The notes under the pieces are model-generated. The model saw only the letters and a program-made list of their open reading frames with translations, searched no databases and was not told where the DNA came from. Shown here one piece after another: positions 19,081 to 29,820 of a DNA stretch of 64,000 nucleotides (position 1 is the stretch's first letter; every line of letters starts with the position of its first letter). Made by a program: the position numbers and the translations under genes. The stretch is from Adiantum capillus-veneris (taxonomy: Eukaryota; Streptophyta; Polypodiopsida; Polypodiales; Pteridaceae), in the NCBI GenBank assembly GCA_014529385.2, contig CM043957.1, positions 90,050,881 through 90,114,880 of the forward strand, in the 5' to 3' direction.

Positions 19081-20409
19081 CTATGTATTCCAAATCCTAT
19101 TGAATGTCGTGCTAGACATTGGCTTGAGACTCATACTGTCAAGTGTTTTATTGCCATCATGTAAAATGTCTACTTGCTTGTACGTGTTTGGTATTGCAAG
19201 CAAATTCTCCCTAGTACCATCTTCCATGGTTCTACTCTTATGTGGCATTCTCTCCGAGTTTTCATGAACAAAAGAGTGCATCAATGCCCTTCCCATTTCT
19301 GTATGGTCTCTTCCTTTTCTCATGACACCATCATTACCATGCACTGAGCGTCTAACCCCATTCTCAAAATGTTCACGGTAACGATAAAATGAAGTTTTTG
19401 GAATGCCATGAATTTCGTACCAAGCTCTACTGCAAACCTCAGTGCCATTAAAAGAAAACACATAGCTTGTCTTTGTAGTTGTTTTGTTCTCACGCCATGC
19501 AGTCAACATTGTATCATACACATAGTTTGTTCTATTTTGCAAACTCTGTCCCCAAAATTCATTGCGCATAGCCATGACCTTATCTCGATTGGCATATTGA
19601 CAACACCTTTTGGAACAACAATCTATGGTTGAAACAAGCTGGACAGATGCTAGAGATGCTTGATTGGATCTCTTAGAAGCTTTCACTGACATTTTTGGCT
19701 TCCTATTTACAAAGCAATATTTCCGCTTTTTTGAAATAGGCTCTACCAAATAAGTTGATTCAATGCATGTGTCTTGTAACGCATGCATAGCATGTAGATC
19801 CTCATAGAATAACAATTCTTTTCCATCCATAGTTGTCACTCTCTTGATAGGCCAACAAACTAGATTAATGCTGCATACACTAGCTTCTGCAGAAATAGTA
19901 GCCTCATATGCATAGGATGTTTTGATACCAATACCAATGTTATCTTCACCTAGCTCACCAAAGTTTACAGAGTCAAACGGACACACATACATGACAACCC
20001 CTTCGGCTACTACATGTGTTTTGCTTTCATTCCAAAGTTGAACCCTCTTATCCTTCCAAACCTCTCTGTAGCTCATTCCATTACATTCTGCATCCAATGC
20101 TCCTTCTGTTTTGTTAGCCTCATGCATAGAAGCCCCTTTGTACTGCATCTCATTTATATGTTGCAACAACCCACTACTCCATTTCACAATACTATGAAAA
20201 GCATCTCCCACTGTCAATGCATCCATTGTTGGAAAAGGGATGAGTTCTTTCTTTTCAAAACACAAATCAACTGACACCGATACATTGCCTTCCCCAATAA
20301 GCATGCCAGAACAATATGCACTTGGATTTATTTCAAATACAGTCCCAATGGCAACCTTTTGTGTCGCTACAAACATGCACACTCTATCACCATGATTGAA
20401 ATTAGCCAT
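19081..20409 (-). CDS. N-terminal segment: two DUF8039-like modules and Cys-rich linker
   Basis: The start ATG at 20407-20409 lies two bases after a strong acceptor (TCTTCTTGCAG on the minus strand), so a 5' intron precedes it. Residues about 5-85 (VAIGTVFEINP, FPTMDALTVGDAFHSIVKW) and about 125-200 (VVAEGVVMYV, LGEDNIGIGI, CWPIKRV) both follow the V-A-x-G-x-V ... G-x-x-L-G ... W-P plan of DUF8039, a module found in plant CACTA-associated proteins. A CCSKRCC cluster follows, then an F-N-G-T-E-V-C-x-x-A-W block that precedes DUF7869 domains. The frame ends at TAG 19081-19083 but is continuous with the next ORF, so it is one gene with a nonsense codon. Confidence 0.7.
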   Translation of the reverse strand: MANFNHGDRVCMFVATQKVAIGTVFEINPSAYCSGMLIGEGNVSVSVDLCFEKKELIPFPTMDALTVGDAFHSIVKWSSGLLQHINEMQYKGASMHEANKTEGALDAECNGMSYREVWKDKRVQLWNESKTHVVAEGVVMYVCPFDSVNFGELGEDNIGIGIKTSYAYEATISAEASVCSINLVCWPIKRVTTMDGKELLFYEDLHAMHALQDTCIESTYLVEPISKKRKYCFVNRKPKMSVKASKRSNQASLASVQLVSTIDCCSKRCCQYANRDKVMAMRNEFWGQSLQNRTNYVYDTMLTAWRENKTTTKTSYVFSFNGTEVCSRAWYEIHGIPKTSFYRYREHFENGVRRSVHGNDGVMRKGRDHTEMGRALMHSFVHENSERMPHKSRTMEDGTRENLLAIPNTYKQVDILHDGNKTLDSMSLKPMSSTTFNRIWNT

Positions 20410-20518
20410 ATCTGCAAGAAGATTTTCAAGAATAATTGTTAAACAAACCGCTTGCAGAGTATATTGATTTACGTAGCATAAAGCATAACAAGTATGTATG
20501 TGGGTGTTTCATGACAAG

Positions 20519-20787
20519 CACCCTGTGGACTTAAGGTCATAGGGTTCCCTCTATGCTACTAAGAATCTCTTTGTGCTCTATGCTCTATGCTCTATCGTCT
20601 ATGCTCTATGATCTATATTGACTTCCTATGGCCCCTAAACCACAAGGCGCCCTCATTGTTTCCAAAAAACCCTCATTGTTTTGCTATGGCCCCAGGGCCA
20701 TAGCTCTCTATGCCGGTATAAAGCATATTTGCTCTATATTAGCTCCCTAAGGCCTGAAGGCCATAGGGTTGTCCTCAAGATCACCTC
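20519..20787 (+). repeat. inverted-copy arm, left
   Basis: The complement of this stretch matches 27660-27922 almost base for base, including the central GCTATGGCC..GGCCATAGC palindrome, the CTCATTGTTTTGC flank and the GATCTATATTGA segment. The two arms bracket the central promoter region, one on each side. Confidence 0.8.
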
Positions 20788-22080
20788 ACAGAGTTTCATG
20801 TCAAGTATATATACATCCTATGGAACCCCATGACCCTAGGGCCATAAGATCTCCAAACGGAACATACGGCAATCTATGGCCCTTGAGCTTATACATTGCA
20901 ACCCCATGACCCTAGGGCCATAGGATTGGCATATGAAACATACGGCAATGTATGGCCCTTGAGCTTATACATTGCAACCCCATGACCCTAGGGCTATAGG
21001 ATTTCCAATGGAACATAAGGCAACGTATGGCCCTTGAACTTATACATTGACACCCTATGGCCCTAGGGCCACAAGACTTCAAAACATACAAGAAGACAAC
21101 CTATGGCCCTAAGGCCAAGGGTGTGAGCATTGACACCCTATGGCCCTAGGGCCACAAGACTTCAAAACATACAAAAAGACAACCTATGGCCAAGATGTCA
21201 AAGGTGGCCAAGATATCAATGCAGCCCCATGGCCCTAGGGCCATAGGATCTCTATATGGAACATGCGGCCTTGAGCTTATACATTGCCACCCTATGGCCC
21301 TAGGGCCACAAGATATCACAACATACAATAAGAGAACCTAAGGTCCCCAAGCTCAAGGGTGCAGGTGTAAGGGTGGCCAAGATATCAATGCAGCCCCATG
21401 GCCCTAGGGCCATAGGATCTCTATATGGGACATGTGGCACCCTATGGACCTTGAGCTTATACATTGCCACCCCATTACCCTAGGGCCATAGGATTTCCAA
21501 ATGGAACATGGGTAATGTATGGCCCTTGAGCTTATACATTGCCACCCCATTACCCAAGGGCCATAGGATTTCCGAATGGAACATAGGCAATGTATGGCCA
21601 TTGAGCTTATACATTGCCACCCCATGGCCCTAGGGCCGTAGGATCTCCATATGGGACATGTGGCACGCTATGGACCTTGAGCTTACATATTGCCACCCCA
21701 TGACCCTAGGGCCATAGGATCTCCAGCTAGAAAGTAGGGCAACGTATGGCTCTTGAGCTTATACATTGTCGTGGACCTAGGGCCATAGGATCTCCAACTG
21801 GAACATAAGGCTATGTATTGGAGCTTATCCATTGTTGCCCCTAAACCCTAGGGCCATAGGATTTCCAAATGGAATATAGGGCAACTTATGGCTCTTGAGC
21901 TTATACATTGCCACCCTATGGCCCTAGGTCCACAAGCTTTCACATTGCCACCGTAGGGCCACAAGGATCTCACAAGATAGAAGAAGAAAACCCTAGGACA
22001 TAGGATTTTCACGCTTTGATCCTTGACCTCTAACATTGTCGTCCTATGGTGTGAGCCTAGGGGTGGCTGAGGTGTCTTCA
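20519..22080. repeat. palindrome array A (about 75 bp units)
   Basis: Repeats carry the near-palindrome CCCTAGGGCCATAGG with flanks such as GAGCTTATACATTG, whose copies start at 20886, 20961 and 21036 (75 bp spacing). More irregular units continue to about 22080. It lies upstream of the leftward gene's acceptor and is therefore probably inside its 5' intron. Short frames on the minus strand with ICWQCISS-like peptides are translations of the repeat, not genes. Confidence 0.85.
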
Positions 22081-22886
22081 TAATAATTTCGGCCATTCAA
22101 GGGATATCAGCAAGTGGCATAAATTTAAAAAATAATTTAAAAAAAATTTTAAAAAAAAAACGCTATGACAAACTTTGTCATAATGGTTTTTCAAATACAC
22201 TTATTGATATCGGACAAAAAAATAGCGCACAATTTTTGGGATAATTTTTTAAAAATTTAGCTATTTTTAGTGTATTTTTTACTATGCAGATTTTGATTCC
22301 GGAGTCAAATTTTGCTTCATGGGTGTCGTTCCACTCGTACTACAAAGATATGGACATTGACAAAGCCTAGCACTAACTTTTTTTTTTCCATACTCTTTAA
22401 AAAAAAAAAAAAAGCTCTTTCAATTTCGGAGCCCACGAGCTATGTCTCATTTTTGAACAAAGCCTAGAACTCTAGTAATCTCGACTGCAAACCCGTGAGA
22501 ACAGCCCCTACATTCAAAATTTGAATTTTGAATTTCTAACCTAACCTAACTAACCTTATCTCTCTCTTTTTCTCTCTACCACAAATTTTTTCGCACTGTC
22601 GCTCTCTTTCTCTCTCTCATTTCTTGCTCGAAACCTACACAGAAACCTGCACATAGCTTGTCTTTATCTGTCTCTCTCTCCCTCTCTCCCTATGCATACA
22701 GTTCTACGCCATCGTTGCGACGCGCACACAGATCTACGCGAAGCCATTGCCACAACCTTCAACAGGACGGTTGTCGCGACCTCCCAAACACACATTTGTT
22801 ACCATCATCGTCGCGGCCTCAACACACCTAAGTGACTGCTTGCTACTGCTGCAGCCGGTTTTCATCAAACACAAATTTACTCAGAG
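22081..22886. promoter_or_regulatory. central divergent region: candidate bidirectional promoter and 5' exons
   Basis: This stretch lies between the two palindrome arrays. It starts AT-rich (22125-22450) and then has dense CT tracts (22558-22690) typical of plant 5' leaders. At 22882-22890 CAGAG|GTAACA is a plausible splice donor for the rightward gene. On the minus strand GATAAG|GTTAGT near 22554 is a possible donor for the leftward gene. CCTAACCTAACTAACC near 22540 is a short telomere-like or ribosomal-gene-type motif. No long ORF is present. Promoter function is inferred from position only. Confidence 0.45.
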
Positions 22887-23051
22887 GTAACATGTAGAAA
22901 CCCTAATCTTTTTTCTTAATTCGGTTTTAATTGTTCTTAATCTAATTACGGTTTAGCTAAGTTGTGAATCACCTTTCTCTAAAACAATAAACAAAAATCA
23001 TTAATTACCTCTCTCTAAAACTGTAAAACTGTAGACTGTAGAACTATAAAA

Positions 23052-23245
23052 AGAAAAATCTCTAATTAGAGATCTAAAACTGTAATACAGAATACTCTAA
23101 TTAGAGACCTAAAAATATAAAACAGAAGACACTAATTAGGGACCTAAATTTGTAAAACGAAAAACTCTTACTAGGGACTTAAATCTGTAAAACAGAAAAC
23201 TCCTCATAAGTGACCTAATACTGTAAAATTGTAAAACTCTAACTG
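23052..23245. repeat. AT-rich tandem repeat of about 43 bp
   Basis: About four to five diverged copies of CTCTAATTAGAGACCTAAA followed by TGTAAAACAGAAAA. The first copies contain the palindrome CTAATTAG. It is unlike the GC-rich arrays around it. Confidence 0.65.
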
Positions 23246-23579
23246 CAAAAATCTCTAATTACAAAAACAATTATAAACCTGCAAATACAAAAGACAATAA
23301 CTACACAAAATGCTGAAACTATGGATACCTGTAATTGGGTTGTGGGGAGTTGGGCACACGTTGTAAGAGGACGAGTAGAGCGCGCTGTTGTATGAGGATG
23401 GATAAGGGTTCAGTTGCAAGAGGATGGGAAAAAAAAAGAGGCAAAAAGGTGGGAAAGAAAGTGTACACTATATGTGTTTGTAAGATATGGTGTAATATAG
23501 TTTCTTTAAATTCATTTGTAGTCACTAAAATAAAACTAGACATCAAATCTTTAGAAGGGTAGACATGGTGTGCCTACAT

Positions 23580-25060
23580 AGGGTTTCACCTCATACTAAA
23601 GAGTAACATATGGCCCTAAGGCACCCAATGACCATAAGGCCATAGGGTGGTCTCACATCGTACTACAGGGTGACCAATGTCCCATCTGGCCATAGGGTGC
23701 CAATGTACAATCTCAAGGGTCATAGGGTTCCCTATGTTCCTATTGAAAATCCTATGGCCATAGGGCCATAGGATCTCCAAAACGTATATATGGCACTATG
23801 GCCATAGGATCACATGGTTCTCTATGTCCAATCTAGAGACCTTGTGGCCCAAGGGCCTTAGGGTGGCAATGTACAATCTCAAGGGCCATAGGGTTCCCTA
23901 TGTTCCTTTTGGACATAGGGTGGCCCTAGGGCCATAGAATCTCCAAAAGCAACATAAAGAACCCAGGGCCATAGGATCAAAGGGTGACCTATTGGAGACC
24001 TTGTGGCCCAAGGGCTATAGTGTGGGAATGTACAATCTCAAGGGCCATAGGCTTCCCTATGTTCCTTTTGGAGATCCTATGGTCCTCGGGCCATAGGATC
24101 TCCAAAATGAACATATGGCCCTACGGACATAGGATCACAGGGTTCCCTATGTTCCTTTTGGAGATCCTATGGTCCTCGGGCCATAGGATCTCCAAAATGA
24201 ACATATGGCCCTATGGACGTAGGATCACAGGCTTCCCTATGTTCCTTTTGGAGATCCTATGGTCCTCGGGCCATAGGATCTCCAAAAAGAACATATGGCC
24301 CTACGGACATAGGATCACAGGGTTCCCTATGTTCCTTTTGGAGATCCTATGGTCCTCGGGCCATAGGATCTCCAAAATGAACATATGGCCCTACGGACAT
24401 AGGATCACAGGGTGCCCTATGTTCCTTTTGGAGATCCTATGGTCCTCGGGCCATAGGATCTCCAAAATGAACATATGGCCCTACCGACATAGGATCCCAT
24501 CAAGAGACACAGTGGCCCAAGGGCCATAGGATGGCAATGTACAATCTCAAGGGCCATATGGTTCCATATGTTCCTTTTGAAGATCCTATGGCCCTAGCAC
24601 CATAGAATCTCCAAAAGGAACATAAGGAACCTATGGCCATAGGATCAAAAGGTGCCCTATGTTCCATATTGAGACCTTGCGGCCAAAGGGGCATAGGGTG
24701 TATTTGTACAATCTCAAAGGCCATAGGGTTCCATATGTTTTTTTGGGAGATCCTATGGCCCTATATCCATAGGATCATAGGGTGCCCTATGTCCCATCTA
24801 GAGACCTTGTGGCCCAAGGGCCATAGGGTGACAATCTACAATCTGAAGGGCCATAGGATTCCCTATGTTCCCTAGGGTCACAAGGTGCCCTATGTTCCAT
24901 CCGAAGACCCTATGGCCCAAGTGCCATAGGGTGGCAATGTACAATCGAAAGGGCCATATGATTCCCTATGTTCCTTTTGGAGATCCTATGGCCCTAGAGC
25001 CCTAGGTGCATGGGGATGCCATGGTGCCCGTTAATATGCACCATGGTGTACCCTATGTAC
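23580..25060. repeat. palindrome array B, including five 90 bp units
   Basis: Units contain GATCCTATGG..CCATAGGATC. Between about 24051 and 24500 five near-identical 90 bp units occur (AGGATCACAG at 24131, 24221, 24311, 24401). Because 90 is a multiple of three, an open frame runs through them at 23984-24529, but its peptide is just the repeat. Flanking units are more diverged. Confidence 0.88.
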
Positions 25061-25199
25061 GTAGGCCACCCTTGGGCCCTTGGATGCCCTCTGTCTCATC
25101 TAAAGACCTTGTGGTCCAAGGGCCATAGGGTGACAATCTACAATCTCAAGGGCCATAGGATTCCCTATGTTCCCTAGGGTCACAAGGTGCCCTACTTTC

Positions 25200-28100
25200 C
25201 ATTTGAAACAATGAGGGCACCTTGTGGCCTTCGGGCCATAGGATCTCTATGTAGAGCATAGAGCAAAGAGCATAGAGAGCTTCTTACTACCATAGAGGGA
25301 ACCCTATGGCCTTCAGCCGACAAGGTCTTACTAGCACAAAGGGAACCCTATGGCCTTCAACCGACAAGGTCTCCTCAATATAAAGAAAATAGTATTTTTT
25401 ACTGGCATAGAGAGCACCCTATGGACTTGGGTCCATAGGTTTCTTTAAAACATACAGGGCACCTTGTGTCCTTAGGGTCATAAGATGTGTAGAGCGTAGA
25501 GAGGTTCTTACTAGAATACAGGGGACTCTATGGCCTGAAGGCCACAGGCTCCCAATATGGAGCATAGATTGGTTCTTACTAGCATAGAGAGACCAAATAG
25601 TGCTTTATACATGGGGCCATAAGGTGTCAAAACAATGAGGGTTTTTTCAAAACAATGAGGGAACCTTGTGGCCTTGGGGCCATAGGATGTCAATATAGAG
25701 CATAGAGCATAGAGCATAGAGCATAGTGCATAGAGAGCTTCTTACTACCATAGAGGGAACCCTATGGCTTTTAGGCCACAGGGTGTCAATATAGAGATAA
25801 CAGAGGTTCTTACTAGCATAGAGGGGACCCTATGGCCTTCAGCCCACAAGGTCTCCTCAATATAGAGAAAATAGTGTTTTGTACTAGCATAGAGAGCACC
25901 CTATGGACCTGGGTCCATAGGTTGCTAAAAAATTGTCATGAATAGTTTCTTTAAAACATACAGGGCACCTTGTGCCCTTAGGGTCATAAGATGTGTAGAG
26001 CATAGAGAGGTTCCTACTAGAATACAGGGAGCTCTATGGCCTGAAGGCCACAGGGTCCCAATATGGAGCATAGATCAGTTCTTGCTAGCATAGAGAGACC
26101 AAATAGTGCTTTATACCTGGGAGCCATAATGTGCCAAAACAATGAGGGTTTTTACAAAACTATGAGGGCACCTTATGGCCTTGGGGCCATAGGATGTCAA
26201 TATAGAGCATAGAGCATAGAGCATAGAGATCTTCTTATTGTCATAGAGGGAACCCTATGGCCTTCACGCCACAAGGTGTCAACGTAGAGAAAACAGAGGT
26301 TCTTACTAGCATAGAGGGGACCCTATGGCCTTCAGCCCACAAGGTCTTCTCAATGGCATAGAGAGAATCCTATGGCCCTGGGTCCATAGGTAGCCAAAAA
26401 ACCCTCATGAAGGGTTTCTTCAAAACATATAGGATGTGTAGAACATAGAGAGTTACTTACTAGCATAGGGGGGACCCTATGGCCTTCAGTCCATAGGGTG
26501 CCAATATAGAGCATAGATCGGTTCTTACTAACATAGAGAGACCAAATAGTGCTTTATACATGTGGCCATAGGGTTCCAAAACAACAATGAGGGTTTTTTC
26601 AAAACAATGAGGGTACCTTGTGGCCTTGGGTCCATAGGATGTCAATATAGAGCATAGAGCATAGAGCATAGAGCATAGAGCATAGAGCATAGAGCATAGA
26701 GATATTCTTACTAGCATACAAGGAACCCTATGGCCTTCAGGCCACAGGGTGTCAATGTAGAGAAAATAGAGGTTCTCACTAGCATAGAGGGGAACCTATG
26801 GCCTTCAGCCCACAAAGTCTCCTCAATATAGAGCAAATAGTGTTTTTACTAGCATAGAGAGCACCCTATGGCCGTGGGTCCATAGGTTGCCAAAAAACCA
26901 TCATGAAGGGTTTCTTAAAAACATAGAGGGCACCTTGTGCCCTTGGGGTCATAGTATGTGTAGAGCATAGAGAGGTTCTTACTAACATACAGGGGACCCT
27001 ATGGCCTTCAGGCCAAAGGGTGCCAATATAGAGAATAGATCGGTTCTTACTAGCACAGAGCGGACCCTATGGCCTTCAGGACAAAGGGTGCCAATATAGA
27101 ACAAAGATCAGTTCTTACTAGCATAGAGAGACCAAATAGTGCTTTATACATGGGGCCATAGGGTACCAAAACAATGAGGGTTGTTCAATGGCATAGATAA
27201 ACACCCTATGGCCCTGGGTCCATAGGTTGCCAAAAAACCCTCCTGAAGGGTTTCTTCAAAACATAGAGGGCAACTTGTGTCCTTGGGAATATCGGATGTG
27301 TAGAGCATAGAGAGGTTCTTACTAGCATACAGGGGACCCTATGGCCTTCAGGCCATAGGATGCCAATATAGAGCATAGATGGTTCTTACTAGCAAAGATC
27401 GGACCCTATGGCCTTCAGGCCAAAGGGTGCCAATATAGAGCATGGAGCGGCTCTTACTAGAATATAGGGGACCATATGGCTTTCAAGTCACATACTGCCA
27501 ATATAGAGAAAATAGTGTTTTTACTAGCATATAGAACATCCTGACCTAGGGGGATTGGTTGTCAAAAATCCATCATAGAAGGGTTCCTATGGCCTTCAGC
27601 CCACAAGGTCTTCTCAATATAGAGCGAATAGTATTTTTCATTGGCATATAGAGCACCCTTGGGGCCCTTGAGGCCAACCCTATGGCCTTCAGGCCTTAGG
27701 GAGCTAATATAGAGCATGGTGCTTTCTATCGGCATAGAGAGCTATGGCCCTAGGGCCATAGCAAAACAATGAGGTGTTTTTGGAAATGATGAGGGCACCT
27801 TGTGGTCTTAGGGCCATAGGAATTCAATATAGATCATAGAGCATAGACGATAGAGCATAGAGCACAAAGAGATTCTTAGTAGCATAGAGGGAACCCTATG
27901 ACCTTCAGGCCACAGGGTGCCATTATAGAGTAAACAGAGGTTCTTACTAGCATAGAGGGGACCCTATGGACTTCATCCCACAAGGTCTCCTCAATATAGA
28001 ACAAATAGAGGTTTTTACTTGCATGGAGAGCACCATATGGCCCTGGGGTCATAGGTTACCCGAAAATCCTCATGAAGCGTTTCTTTAAAACATTGTGGCC

Positions 28101-28230
28101 ACCTTGTGGCCTTGGGGCCATAGGATGCCAATGTAGAGCATAGAGAGGTTCTTACTAGCATGCAGGGGACCCTATGGCCTTCAGGCCACATGATGCCATA
28201 TGGTGTTGGTGTAGAGGCTCTAAAGGGGTA
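25200..28230. repeat. palindrome array C with higher-order structure
   Basis: Units read roughly TTCTTACTAGCATAGAGGG, then ACCCTATGGCCTTCAGGCC, then CATAGGGTGCCAATATAGAG. A marker phrase CAAATAGTGCTTTATAC recurs near 25587, 26099, 26544 and 27129, which shows higher-order repeats of about 450-590 bp. Short runs of a 7 bp unit GCATAGA (for example 26650-26700) are embedded. A perfect 22 bp palindrome lies at 27741-27762. Confidence 0.85.
27660..27922 (-). repeat. inverted-copy arm, right
   Basis: The partner of 20519-20787 in opposite orientation. High identity over about 260 bp shows a fairly recent inverted duplication or a gene-conversion exchange between the two sides of the element. Confidence 0.8.
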
Positions 28231-28456
28231 TTTAGGCCATTCAAGGAATACTTCTTTGAGGGTCCTCTAATGTCATAAGGGAACATGTGATCACACTACC
28301 ATAGAGTGGCCTAGGTACACTTGTAGAACCATTTTGTTGGCACCCTTTGGACCTAGGACCACATGGTTTAACATAGAGGTGACTCTATGGACCTAGGTCC
28401 ATATGGATGTAATAATATCCATGTTGTCTAAATATATGTCATTCTTTTTACAGAAA

Positions 28457-29740
28457 ATGTCTCAGAAGAGAAAGTCAAAGTCAGTTGATGCAACAGGCTC
28501 AACACCAAGTTCTTGGTATCTAGATTTTCACTTACCAAATGGTGGAAGTGATGAGAAAGTCCACTTGTTCTTTCAAGATAAAGAGCAATTGCCCTTCAAG
28601 GACTGTGGTATTGTCAAGGACATAAAGAAAGATTGTTCAGATCTTGAAATGTCTCCATGCCTTGGAGTAAAACTACTCAATGGTGACTCCTACTTGTTGG
28701 AGCCTGTGGCATTTGCTCAAAAATTGATGAAGGTTGATTATGAAGGAGTGACAATGACAAAAGCAGGGTGGGTGGAGCTTCAAGACGACACTCCAAGTGA
28801 GAACTTTATAGACTTATATATTGAGGGCTTTAAGAAAGTCAATCAATATTTAGGTAAATTGAGCAGCACAAATAAGAATAAGAAGCGAAAGAATGAAGAC
28901 ACAGGTACAGTAAATCAATCTAAGACGCTCAAGGAGAGTCAGACTCCCTCACTTGGAGAAAATAGTGGAAATGTGGCGAAAGAAAATCTTTCAGTTATAC
29001 CCTTACAGACTCAAGAAGCAAGAGATTCTAGTGGACTTGCAACCTTAACAGTTGGAACCCCCTCAGTGGCAGTGGTTGTGGAATCAGCATCCTTAGCTGT
29101 GTTGGACTCTATTATACAGCCCAAAGAAAAAGATCTTGATAAAGAAGTTGCCAAAACTTCCAAGAGTGGGCTAGATGGATACGTCGGAATTGACCACTAT
29201 TTTAAATTTGGTGTACAATTTACCCAATTGATCCCAGTTGAGCAATGCAACCTTGCACCAAATAGCTATAGATGCAGACCATTGTCAGATGTATATGTGA
29301 AATATCTCTTGAAGCAATTTGCAGGGCACTCTAGGCCAATCTCCAGTGCAGCAGACTTGATGCCGTATAACCCAATTACAAAAATGCCTTTACAAACAGC
29401 TGAAGTGCATGGAGACAAGCTATCAACATACCACTACTGGATTCTAGCTGGTCAGCATTCCATCATAGCGGCTAGAGATTTTTTGCGTAACAACAGCACT
29501 AAGTATGCTTTGAGAAAAGAGTTCTACAAGTTTAGAACTGCAAGGATAGTGGTAGACGCTCCGAAAGAGGTTGTTGTTCAAATTTCCAGAATGGAGAACA
29601 TGGAGAGAATAACCGCAATGAAACACCAGCCTTATGTGGAGGTCTTGAAGCATGGCCGTAGTCAATGGCTTGCATATTCTAAACCAACAAAACCCAAGGC
29701 AGGTGTTCCTGTCGGTCATCCGAGTCGAGCAGGTTGGGAT
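28457..29740 (+). CDS. ParB/sulfiredoxin-fold-like protein, first coding exon
   Basis: The frame is open from 28403, but the acceptor TTTTTACAG ends at 28453, so I start at the ATG 28457 (MSQKRKSKSVD). The first 130 residues form an unrecognised domain (DFHLPNGGSDEKVHLFF). A Lys/Ser-rich linker follows. The last 190 residues read VGIDHYFKFGVQF, CRPLSDVYVKYLLKQF, then YHYWILAGQHSIIAARDFL, then RIVVDAPKEVVVQIS. The order R-x-L, helix, G-x-H-x-x-x-A-A, then strand and helix is that of ParB/sulfiredoxin nucleases and DNA-binding proteins. That assignment is inference from motif shape. The exon ends at codon GAT before GTAAGTTCC. No close homologue is named from memory. Confidence 0.6.
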
Positions 29741-29820
29741 GTAAGTTCCACTTCCCTATGCTTGTTTTTGTTACAAATATGTCTTGAAATAAAGTTAATT
29801 TTCTTTTCTTTATTTTGAAG
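29741..29820 (+). other. 80 bp intron of the ParB-like gene
   Basis: It begins GTAAGTTCC, is T-rich and ends TTTATTTTGAAG. It removes a stop-containing tail and joins the exons in phase 0 (GWD then AFVNVANIVF), which preserves one long reading frame. Confidence 0.75.

Larger units (their letters stand above)
22887..28453 (+). other. presumed 5' intron of the ParB-like gene
   Basis: It runs from the donor GTAACA at 22887 to the acceptor TTCTTTTTACAG ending at 28453, four bases before the ATG. It is filled with a small AT-rich repeat and the palindrome arrays described separately. At 5.6 kb it is long for a plant 5' intron. The splice sites fit consensus, but the pairing is inferred. Confidence 0.4.

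Noticed and set aside
16990-20515. DUF7869-type gene as a separate small transposon bounded by TATGTGGGTGTTTCA
   Set aside because: The two copies of this motif are in direct, not inverted, orientation and have no matching duplication beside them; they look like subterminal repeats of the larger element.
23984-24529. 181-codon open frame
   Set aside because: It is the translation of five 90 bp repeat units; the peptide repeats with the DNA and has no start context or family.
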